Of a DNA stretch of 64,000 nucleotides, positions 55,773-64,000 are shown in pieces. The position numbers were made by a program, and so were the translations under genes. Below the pieces are notes generated by a model, which was not told the origin of the DNA, did not search any database, and worked only from the letters and a program-made list of their open reading frames with translations. Source of the DNA: Heterodera schachtii. Taxonomy: Eukaryota; Nematoda; Chromadorea; Rhabditida; Heteroderidae. The DNA is taken from positions 85,870 through 149,869 of the forward strand of contig SIJG01000151.1 in the NCBI GenBank assembly GCA_023374025.1. The letters run 5' to 3'. How positions within the stretch are numbered: the stretch's first letter is position 1; each line of letters opens with the position of its first letter.

Positions 55773-57500
55773 GGTGTGATTAAGAAAATTAGTTTGAGAT
55801 AAAAAGGATTATCTTTTGTCGTTTGTTTGTTTGTCTATGCCCTTCATTTTCCTTATGCTATTTTTAATTTTTCAATTTCTCTGTCTCTCTTATCGTCGTA
55901 TTCTCTCTCTCTCTCTCTCCCCTCACAGTTTTCTGTCCAATTTTTTAATTTGATTTTTTCTAACAATTTTTTTTATAAAAAAACGAACTTTATCAATACA
56001 AATTTTGAAAAATTAAATTAAATTAATTCATAATATTTATGTGTTGTATTTTAGACAGTAAAATTACAAAAAGAAAAGCAACAATTTTAGGTAAAATATT
56101 GCCGCTGCCTCCCCCTCCCCTTTAGAAGATGATTTTAAGTCTTTCCCCAAATTTTCGAGCTTTATGAATTGGACAGACATCAAGTTTGATTTTCTGCTTA
56201 TCCATTTTATCCATGTTCTCATCCTTCAAGTCTTTCACAGTGTTTGAGGGCGAAATCGTAATTAAAAAACTATCAATATTAAAATTTTTGGTGCAAAATT
56301 ATTTATAATTTTGCTCAAAATTAACCAAATTTTTAATGACTGACATTTGATAGCACTAACTCTTCTCTATCAGTCTGCAAAATTTTAAAAAAATTTCCTT
56401 CTTTTTTGAAAATTTTCGTTATAACTTTTTTGAATATTAACTAATTTTTGAAATTGTGCAGACAAATAGAGAATACTTGCTATTGAATGATATCAAGAAT
56501 TAAAAACTCGGCTGCTTTAGAGCATAGTTATGAGCAATTTTAACTGTGAATTTAATGTACTTAAATTTTAAATCTTCCATTTTAATTTTTTCAAATTTTT
56601 ACCCAATATAATTTCGAAAACCTCGATTAAATAATACGCTATCAAAAGGATAAATTGTGAAGAAATCAGTGAAGCAGTACACGACTCGTGAATATTTGCT
56701 GTGGCATTATAAGGTTTAATGTAGAGTGCCACGGGACCGGGACCTGGTAGCGGACAACTGAGTACAACTGAGTACCAAGGTCCCGGTTTTGACCGGGACC
56801 GGGACTAGTCCCGGTTTTTTCCGGTTTTCCCAGCCAAAAATTCCCGGTTTTTCAACCCGAAAAGGTCCCGGTCCCGGGTTTGCCCGAAATTCCCGGTCCC
56901 GTGGTACTCTAGTTTAATGTCCTCTAAACACACAGTCCATGGCAAATGCTTTATGTCCGTCTTATTACCTTCGTGAATCTGAAAAATTATAGGAGTGATG
57001 GAATTGACCATTTATCGAAACGATACCTTTTTGCGTTCATTTTACATTTAAATTATATTGTGTTTTATTTATTTTTCCCACTTTATTCACTTCGTTTTGG
57101 ACTCAGATTTCCCTCCTCTTCAATTATGTTTTAATTTTAAATTTAATTCTCTTCAATCAATTCCCCTCGTCATTTCTTCGTCTTTTCTCTTTCCGAGTTC
57201 AAATAAATTGTTCTCCAACATCACCTTATTTTGCATTGACCAACAACAAACTGTTTGTCACCGCTTCGACTTCGGCGCTTTGGACTACGAATTTCTCCGC
57301 GCCACTTCTTCGACCTTTTCTCCCTTTTTGCGGCGACATTTGGGCTTTTTTTTTGCAAATTTTTATCTTTTAGTCTTAAATACCCGGGAAACGACAAAAT
57401 TTTCCGATTAATACAAAAAACCAAATTTTAATTGAAGAAAAAAGACATAAAAATGATTAAAAAGAGCAAATTGATCGAAAACATTAGTGAATAATTAATT
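55773..57500. other. Intergenic region after block B
   Basis: Block A/B similarity fades at about 55,990. A foldback core lies at 56,290-56,535 and a hAT-type element at 56,722-56,911. A minus-strand stretch at about 56,100-56,230 (reading VKDLKDENMDKMDK) could be part of an exon but has no support. The ORF at 57,058-57,411 is low-complexity. Confidence 0.5.
56722..56911. mobile_element. Small hAT-type element, TSD GTTTAATG
   Basis: A 190-bp element with ends TAGAGTGCCACGGGACCGGG and a complement with one change, flanked by GTTTAATG (56,714-56,721 and 56,912-56,919). The interior repeats 'ggtcccggt' words. Confidence 0.92.
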
Positions 57501-57506
57501 CTTCCT

Positions 57507-58464
57507 TCAGAGAGTTGCCAAATCGAATTTGAAATTGGGCCCAAAATTTGCCTCAATTTTGTCGTCAGAATGACCCAAAGTAACGAATGGATGAAATGAA
57601 CCATCAGCAAAAGATGGAGCAACCAGAAAATCAGAAGTATCTGTGAAAAAGTTAAGGGATTTTCGGCAACTTAAATTAATTAATAAAAATATAATTTAAG
57701 ATTTGTTTATTTCTTTGCCAACCCAAACGAAATCTATTCTTTGTAAAAATCATCTGCCGAGTGGCCGAATGAACGCCAATTCCTACGGTATCACCAACAC
57801 CGTAGGAATATTGGTCATTTGTTCCATTTCTTTTTCCGTTAATCCAAATATCGCCATCACTTTCACATGCATAAGTGCCCTTTTCATATCGAATTGCTCC
57901 ATCCAATTTTGTCTGCTGTTTAACAGCGAATCCGAAGGTGATGGACCAACTGAATAAAGAAGAATAAATAATAAAATATTTCACTTTTTATACCAAAATT
58001 CACTTACTAATTTTTGTCTTTTTTCATAACTGAAATTTCGTAGTAAAAAAAGTCAGACAAATGTTTGTTCAGCACAATCGGATATTTAGCGAAGACGGAG
58101 CGCCATGAGTCTTTTTAGGAGAAATTGAATTTTGATGTAAATTTTAAAAATACCAGAAAGTCCCTTATGATGGACAATGAGACTTTTGTCACCAATGATT
58201 TCGATGTTCTTGTCACAATAAAAGGCATCCCAACAATTTCCATGCAATTCTAAAACCATTAAATTCAATTGCCTTTTGACTGTTCTTTTTCTATTTGACA
58301 GTAATATAATAATAACAATAATGATGTTACGGTAGGTACAGTAATCGTTGCTCATTTCCCTTACCCTTTTGCTGCTGATGTGCCATTTCCATTTTGTCAA
58401 CCTTCGTCTGCACTGCCACAATTTGTTCCGTGACCTTTTTCTCAAGCTCTTCTTGGAATGCCTT
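57507..58464 (-). CDS. SPRY-domain gene, 5' end missing or very short
   Basis: Exons 58,365-58,464 (coil, FQEELEKKVTEQIVAVQTKVDKM), 58,154-58,249 (GNCWDAFYCDKNIEIIGDKSLIVHHK), 58,008-58,110 (WRSVFAKYPIVLNKHLSDFFYYE), 57,723-57,949 (FGFAVKQQTKLDGA...SYGVGDTVGIGVHSATRQMIFTKN) and 57,507-57,640 (end EANFGPNFKFDLATL) all join in phase. It is very similar to the gene at 35.4 kb. Only 95 bp separate the coil exon from the stop of the next SPRY gene upstream, leaving no room for the acidic N-terminal exons; translation would have to begin at an internal Met (58,392) or upstream exons have been lost. The SPRY domain itself is undamaged. Confidence 0.7.
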
Positions 58465-58559
58465 CTGCCGAAATTAAACGATTTTTTTTGCCAAAAAAAT
58501 ATGTTATTAATTGTAATACATTAAAATATTAGAACCAAAAAGTTATTCAAATTTGACCT

Positions 58560-60607
58560 TCAAATTATTTGATTAAATAATTTTGTTCTCTTTACTTTTG
58601 CGGGGTCGAATTTGAATTGTGGTCCAAAATTAGTCTCAATCAAATCGCCAGAATCATTCAAAGAAATGAACGGAAACAATTGAAAACCAAAAGGAGGTGA
58701 AAGGAATAAATTGGAAGTATCTTAAAAATAATTCAAATAAAAATAATTTAAAAATAAAATAAACAACTCAAAGGTTGGCCATTCTTTGTGAAGATAATCC
58801 GCCGAGTGGCCAAATTAATGCCACAACCGACGAAATCGCCACGAGAAAAGTTCGGCATTCCAAAATTCTTTGACCCATTGGTCCAAAATTGGCCATCGCT
58901 TTGGTATGCACAACTGTCCGAATTTTGGCCAACATTTTCGTCCAATGGCATCGCTTTGGTGGCAAATCCAATTGAGCAAAGACTAAATTAAAATATAAAT
59001 CAAATCGAATTTAAATTTTTTTTTTTTTTTGTATTTTACCTTTTACAGCTTTTAATTTTGATTTCAAAATAGAAAATGCCAGATTCGGTGAACAAAATTG
59101 GGTGTTTAGCGAACACAGAACGATGACCTTATTATTATTTTATAAAATATTTATTATTAAAAAAATATTTTACATTAAAAATTAAACAAATAAAATTAAA
59201 TCTCCCCTGTATTTTTTGTAAATAACTCAATAAAACACATATAAAGAATTAGGCCAAACCAGCGCAATGGACAAAAATAGACCAGGAAATCCGTAACCCA
59301 AAATTACGGAATTTTAAATTACGGAAATTTTAATCCATAATTGTGTCCATGCCTGCTTGGAATGCTTTAAATTCTGATTTTTAAGAAAATTTTACTCAAA
59401 TTTTCGTACGTTTCATAAATTACCGCTTCCATCGCCTTTGTAATGGACTTTCAAAGATTCCGAGCCAAAGATTTCGAGATCATTGTGAATGGCATTGACA
59501 TCCCAACAGTTTTGTTTTGGGTTCGAAAAGTTCTAAAATAATTTGGTTTTGTATTTTAAATCTATTTGTTCTTTTTCACCTCAGCAATGTTCTTGCGAAT
59601 GTCCGGATGGACAGCTTTTAAAAGTTCTGAAAAATTAATAAATTAAAATATTAAAAATTATTTTATTTTTTCATTTTTACCATTTCCAAATCGGTCTTTC
59701 AAAATGCCAATAAAATTTTCTTCTTTCTTTTGATGTTCCTCCAATGCGATGACTTTTGTTTTGATGGATTTGACCACAAATGAAAATTAATTAAAAAATA
59801 TATTTTGAACAACACATTTTAATCCAAATATTGATGCCCGAGAGTCACAACTTTGAGTCTCAGGGTCAATTACAGTCTCGCGAAATTTTCGAATTTACCC
59901 CTTTTTTTATAAATACCTAACCCCCCATAAGAATTAATTGGGAATAAATATTTAATATAAATATGAATTTAGACTTTTGATTTTATGCAGTTCCAACCTT
60001 TTCCATGTTGTTCCAATTTTCCAACAGAGTTCTTCAAAATTTCCAAATCAGCATTGGTCCGCCCATTCTCAATCTGATAATTGAATATAACTGTATATTT
60101 GAAGAAAGAACTTTTATATTATTTTAAATTAAACCACCGTAATGAAGCCGAGCAGTCCCACTGTTACCGTAATGTTCACCACAGTCAAAATCATGAACTT
60201 CGTCATTTTTCTCTGCATTCTGATGTCTGGAAATTAAAAAACAATTCTAATTTTATATAAATCAGAAAATGTTTTCTTTTCCTTTACAGAGTCATCTTGT
60301 CTTTTTACCCAAAAAGCTATAATTTTAATAAAAGTGGATAAAAAGCAACAAAAATGCTTAATTATTTTTGTGTATTGGGTAGAGCCCGGCGCGGGACCGG
60401 ATTTTGAGGGATCCCAGTCGAAAAATGCGGTATTATACCTGCGGAATCCCGTAATTATGTTTGAATCACCATTTGATAGTATTTATTTTTTTATTATTAA
60501 AATTATTTTTTACATTGTCCAACTCGTGCCATTGGCGGGGATTCATTTGTGATAATTGGATCAGTCATTTCCATCGGTTCGACAGATCGAAGTAAATTTG
60601 ATGACAT
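58560..60607 (-). CDS. Membrane-anchored or secreted SPRY-domain protein, intact
   Basis: Nine exons (60,514-60,607; 60,138-60,226; 59,998-60,073; 59,681-59,752; 59,580-59,626; 59,424-59,532; 59,040-59,127; 58,768-58,982; 58,560-58,720) total 951 nt and give 316 residues without a break. Residues 1-41 are polar (MSSNLLRSVEPMEMTDP...), 42-60 form a hydrophobic segment (FMILTVVNITVTVGLLGFI), 62-126 are coil-like, and 127-305 are the SPRY domain (QNCWDVNAIH, LEIFGSESLKVHYKG, HRSVFAKHPILF, SIGFATKAMPLDENVG, CGINLATRRIIFTKNG, ETNFGPQFKFD). With the first Met it is a type II signal-anchor protein; from the Met at 60,218 the same segment would sit near the N-terminus like a signal peptide. Secreted SPRY proteins (SPRYSECs) of cyst nematodes are gland effectors delivered into plants; that this one is such an effector is inference. 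It is more diverged than the other SPRY copies here. The acceptor at 59,753 lacks a pyrimidine tract and is the weakest join. Confidence 0.82.
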
Positions 60608-60997
60608 ATTTTAAAAGCGTAATTATAATTATTCACCTAATTTAGTGTTAAATAATTAAATGTAATTAACTAATTATAGGCTTTTTTAGGTTATTAGTCA
60701 ATTTGTCTTTCGAATAAATGGAATGTGTACTAAATAATAAAAAATGTAAGGACAAATCAATTGGACGGAATAAATCATTGGACAATGAGATGAGAAAATG
60801 TGATAAATGCAGCAAAAGCAAAATGAATGCATAAATAAATGAATAAATTAACAAATGACAGACAAAAAAAACTTTTTAAATGACAAAATGAATTAATGAA
60901 AGCGACCGAATTAGAGCGGACGGACAAACAAACAAATCGACGGTGTCTTAAAAAAATGCATTTCCATCACCAAAAATTTAAATTTAATTTATTATTT

Positions 60998-61130
60998 TTG
61001 CCAACCCAACGGTTGCCCATTCTTTGTGAAAATGATCCGTCCTGCCAAGAGAGAAGTAAAGAGAGAGAGGAGATAAAGGAGAAGAGAAATGATATTGGAA
61101 AGAAAATAAAAAGGAAAGAAGAGAGAGAAA

Positions 61131-61165
<35 letters not shown>

Positions 61166-61922
61166 GGAGAGAGAGAGGAAAGGAGAGGATAAAATAAAAA
61201 AGGATAAACTACGAGAGAGAGAGGAGAGAAGAGAGAAAACGATAAAATAAGAGAGAGAGAGAAGAGAAAGAGGAAAGCGATAGAGAGAGATTGAAGAGAG
61301 GAGAGATAGAGGAGAGAGAGAGAGGAAAGGCGAGAGAGAGAGAGAAAAGAAGAGAGAGAGAGAGGAAAGTAGAGGACAGAATAAAAAGGATAAACTACGA
61401 GAGAGAGAGGAGAGAAGAGAGGAAACGATAAAATAAGAGAGAGAGGAGAGGAAACGATAGAGAGAGATTGAGGAGAGGAGAGATTAGAGGAGAGAGAGTG
61501 AGGAGGGAGAGAGAAAAGATGAGGAGAGGAGAGAATAAAAGAACGGTTAAAGTGAGAGAGCAAGAGAGAGAAAGAGAGGTGAGAGACAGAGAAACGAGAG
61601 GAAAGAAGAGAGAGTGAGGAGAGGCGAGAGTGAGGAATTAAAAGAAATGTAAAGTGAGAGGTAGGGAGAGAGACTGAGGAGAAAAGAGAGGAAAGAAGGG
61701 AGAGAGAGAGAAGAGGAGAGAAGAAAGTAAGAGCGAGAGAGAGGAAAGGAGAGAATAGAAGAAAGGATAAAGAGTAAGAGAGTTAATGTGAAGAGGACAG
61801 GATAAAGAGAGAGAGAGAGAGAGAGAGGAGAGAGGAGAGAGAGAGAGAGAGAAGGTAGACTCATCTGTGGCAATTTCATTTGACATTTTCATAGGTTCGA
61901 CAGCTCGAAATAAATTTGCAGA
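60998..61922 (-). pseudogene. SPRY gene relic with satellite in place of its middle
   Basis: At the 5' side (61,860-61,922) the minus strand reads MSANLFRAVEPMKMSNEIATD, a clear relative of the first exon of the neighbouring intact gene (MSSNLLRSVEPMEMTD). At the 3' side (60,998-61,037) it reads RIIFTKNGQPLG with the normal donor. Everything between, which should hold seven exons, is GA-rich repeat. Nothing functional can be made from it. Confidence 0.75.
61041..61858. repeat. GA-rich satellite, strand-asymmetric
   Basis: About 0.8 kb almost entirely of purines on the + strand, made of gagagagag runs interrupted by short repeated blocks such as 'ggataaactacgagag' (twice). ORFs on both strands are consequences of composition. 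Long homopurine/homopyrimidine tracts can form triplex DNA. Confidence 0.95.
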
Positions 61923-61973
61923 CATATTTTAAAAGCGTAATTATATTTTTTCACCTAATTATTTTTAGTGTTA

Positions 61974-62938
61974 TGTCGGGATGTTCTGGTCCCGACAAAA
62001 TTTGCACAAGGTAGTGCGGGGTTCCGGTTCGGGGGGCAGTGGGGCTTGGTCGTCGGGTCAGGGGCAAAAGGCGCACACACACACAATTTTAGAAAATACT
62101 TTATTCTCTCAGCTCAAACTTGGGTAATTAAACCTGGGCTAGACCCAGGAAATACAACAAAATGGGCCACCGGGATCGTGGCCCTACGAATGGGGGGAAA
62201 ATGGGACCGGGCCAATTGAACATGGACCCGGGCAGACATTTGGGGCAGACAGAGCCAATGGGAGAAATGGTCAGATGAATTGGGACAGACAGAGCCAATG
62301 AAGGGAAATGGACAAATGAATTGGGCCAGATAAAGGGTCAGATGAATTGGGCCAGACAGAGGGAGAGACAGAGCCAAAGTGATAGACAATTGAGCAGACA
62401 GAGCCAAAGGAGGGAAATGGACAAATGAATTGGGCCAGACAAAGGGTCAGTTGGGGCCAAATGATGAGGGGCACAATGATTAGAGGAGGGCAGGCGATGG
62501 GGGCAGGCGAGAGTGCCTTTGAAATGCTGAGTTGGTGATTTGAGTGACAATTGGGGGCCCTATTTATATGAAAAATTGGCTGGGGCGTGCGGTGGAACGG
62601 TTTACAAAACTTGATGGGTCGGGAGGAAAATTGGGCCATTTGGGGCAAAATTACTAACAAACAACTGACGAAAGTGCACAAAAAGTGGGATGGGCCATTG
62701 GAGTGTTCTTTGCTGCCCCCCTATTCTACGGTAAAAAAGACTAATTTGGGCGGAAAACATGTTGTGTGGCGGGAGAGGGGGGAAATTGGGGCAAAAATCA
62801 AACAAACAAATGAGCGAGCGGGGGGAAATTGAGTGGAACGAGTGAAAATGCAAAATGATCATTAACCCCGATCAATTCCCACTTCTTCCCTCACTGCTGA
62901 ACAATTTGATCAGCAGTCGGAACCGTAAAGTTCCGACA
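61974..62938 (-). mobile_element. LTR of a BEL/Pao-type retrotransposon
   Basis: A 965-bp unit with inverted ends TGTCGG and CCGACA. On the minus strand it has a TATA box (TATAAATA, about 62,561-62,571), then an AATAAA signal (about 62,100) about 460 bp further on, as expected for U3-R-U5. It is inserted in a sequence homologous to 60,640-60,660 (common up to 'agtgtta'), which fixes its left end. With the gag remnant on its right in the same orientation, it is the 3' LTR. A tandem array lies inside it. Confidence 0.78.
62222..62470. repeat. Degenerate tandem repeat inside LTR
   Basis: Repeating blocks of 'gggccagacagagccaa...gggaaatggacaaatgaatt' in units of roughly 30-60 bp. ORFs in both directions here follow from the repeat. 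Confidence 0.8.
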
Positions 62939-63054
62939 CTCCCGAGCGAGGACACGTGACATTCGTCATTCTGTGTGGGCCCATCTGTGTGCGTAGTTGC
63001 TCTTCTGTTGGTGTGGCCCGTTCTCTCATCTCGGTCGTGGTTGGCTTGCGGTTG

Positions 63055-63375
63055 GCTCATCTTTGCTTGGCGCGGTTGGCTCGTCTTTGCTTGGCGCGGT
63101 TGGCTCGTCTTTGCTTGGCTCGGTTGGCTCGTCTTTGCTTGGCGCGGTTGGCTCGTCTTTGCATGGCTCGGTTGGCTCGTCTTTGCTTGGCGCGGTTGGC
63201 TCTTTTTGCTGGGCGCGGTTGGCTCGTCTTGCATGGCTCGGTTGGCTCGTCTTTGCTTGGCGCGGTTGGCTCGTCTTTGCATGGCTCGGTTGGCTCGTCT
63301 TTGCTTGGCGCGGTTGGCTCTTTTTTGCTGGGCGCGGTTGGCTCGTCTTTGCATGGCGCGGTTGGCTCTTTTTGC
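63055..63375. repeat. 24-bp tandem repeat
   Basis: About 13 units of 'ggctcgtctttgcttggcgc' plus 'ggtt' with small variants (gcatggctcg, ttttgctggg). Because the unit is 24 bp, all frames stay open in both directions, giving several long but artificial ORFs. It lies between the gag remnant and the 3' LTR, where pol should be. Confidence 0.92.
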
Positions 63376-63619
63376 CCGTGCTTGCGTTGCTTAGTTGGCC
63401 AATCTATGGCTTTGCTGGAGTCATTTGTTGAGTTGCGTACTTAGCTGTCTGTGTCGTCGTTTGACTCATCGTTCGTATTGCATTGTTGCTTCTCGGTGTG
63501 GATGGTTGTCTCTTCTGTGTGACAGCTTGCTGTTCTGGGTGGATTTTACTCGGTTTGATTGGTGATCTGCGTTCCTGTTGTGCTTTGTCTTCAATCCACT
63601 TGCTGGTTGTTAGCATGTT

Positions 63620-64000
63620 GTGTCGGAACTCTTCTTTTTGAATTGTTCATCTCTGCCACTGCTCCCTTCTTTTGTCTTGTTCTGTTTTGCCATCGTGGCA
63701 TGCTGTATTTGGGTGCGGCTGTGAAGTTTTCGTGCTCTTGGGCATTCGCTAGCCCGAAGATTTGGTTTCAAGCACTTGAGGCACATTCCTTTATCCTGAA
63801 TAAAGGCTGACCGTTGCTGAACGGTACTGGATTTCTGGCATTCCTCGCTTCAGTGAGTGCCATTGCAGAAGATGCAGGGTGAAGGCGGATTCCTCGGTCC
63901 TGCTTTGCTGTGCCATTCCGGATTGGCACGTTGTAAGGCGCTTGAGTTGGCCTTAATCCCTCTGTTGGGACCTTCGCTGTTACGGCCTTGGTTCATTTGC
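63620..64000 (-). pseudogene. Retrotransposon gag zinc-knuckle remnant (BEL/Pao type)
   Basis: Minus-strand reading: CIFCNGTH, a stop where a Trp is expected, then SEECQKSSTVQQRSAFIQDKG, MCLKCLKPNLRASECPRARK. Paired CCHC knuckles with the 'GxCLKCLKPxHRASEC' linker are typical of BEL/Pao gag proteins. The second knuckle has lost its His (PNLRASEC). The remainder to 63,620 is open but unrecognised. The element continues past the window end. Confidence 0.75.

Noticed and set aside
60967..61925. Several long Ser/Leu-rich ORFs on the minus strand
   Set aside because: Translation of the GA/TC satellite; only the short MSANLFRAVEP start and the FTKNG piece at the edges are real gene remains.
62956..63444. 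Long overlapping ORFs on both strands (LARLCLARL... and RRANRAKQ...)
   Set aside because: They follow from a 24-bp tandem repeat with no stop in any frame; they lie between a gag remnant and an LTR.

Overview
The window is AT-rich nuclear DNA from a nematode, most likely a plant-parasitic cyst nematode (Heteroderidae, Heterodera/Globodera type). The reasons are: short genes split by 40-100 bp introns; many copies of a SPRY (SPRYSEC/RBP-like) family with the NCWD...LEISG...SVFAKHSI...GFAxKQ...ATRxxFTKNG signature; an F-box-like family starting MNRRWLCNDVWMDIFP; and GC-AG introns, which are reported to be unusually common in cyst nematodes. The species call is inference; nothing was searched.

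Layout. 0.6-1.3 kb holds a + strand SPRY remnant cut off by a long-inverted-repeat element. About 2.9-19.1 kb (block A) and 38.5-56.0 kb (block B) are diverged copies of one segment in the same orientation. Each copy carries, in order: a lesioned SPRY gene (-), a two-intron small secreted cysteine-rich gene (+), an F-box-like gene (+), and a transmembrane/acidic-repeat gene followed by C2H2 zinc-finger exons (+). Between the blocks lie an inverted third F-box-like gene (20.3-22.5 kb), a gene-poor repeat field (22.5-31.5 kb) with a LINE fragment, a SPRY pseudogene (32.1-33.7 kb) and an intact SPRY gene with two N-terminal coiled-coil exons and a GC-AG intron (35.4-38 kb). After block B come an intergenic stretch, two more SPRY genes (57.5-60.6 kb; the second is intact and has a membrane anchor), a SPRY relic whose middle is about 0.8 kb of GA-rich satellite, and the end of a BEL/Pao-type LTR retrotransposon (LTR 61,974-62,938, then a tandem-repeat tract and a decayed gag zinc knuckle).

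Most of the remaining sequence is DNA transposon derivatives. Comparing blocks A and B reveals four insertions with the empty site visible in the other copy: a hAT-type element, a TA-flanked 1.1 kb palindrome, a 716 bp element with a 3 bp duplication, and a 1,968 bp Mutator-like element that carries a spliced transposase gene. A separate set of palindromic foldback elements (at least nine complete copies, many half copies) shares one internal grammar but has different GC-rich ends; several have clear 8-10 bp target duplications. One locus shows three elements nested in each other.

Functionally, the SPRY and F-box-like genes look like an expanding and decaying birth-and-death array. Of the loci examined, SPRY at 35.4 kb and 58.6 kb, F-box-like at 11.9 kb and 20.3 kb, and both cysteine-rich genes keep full reading frames; the others carry frameshifts, deletions or insertions.
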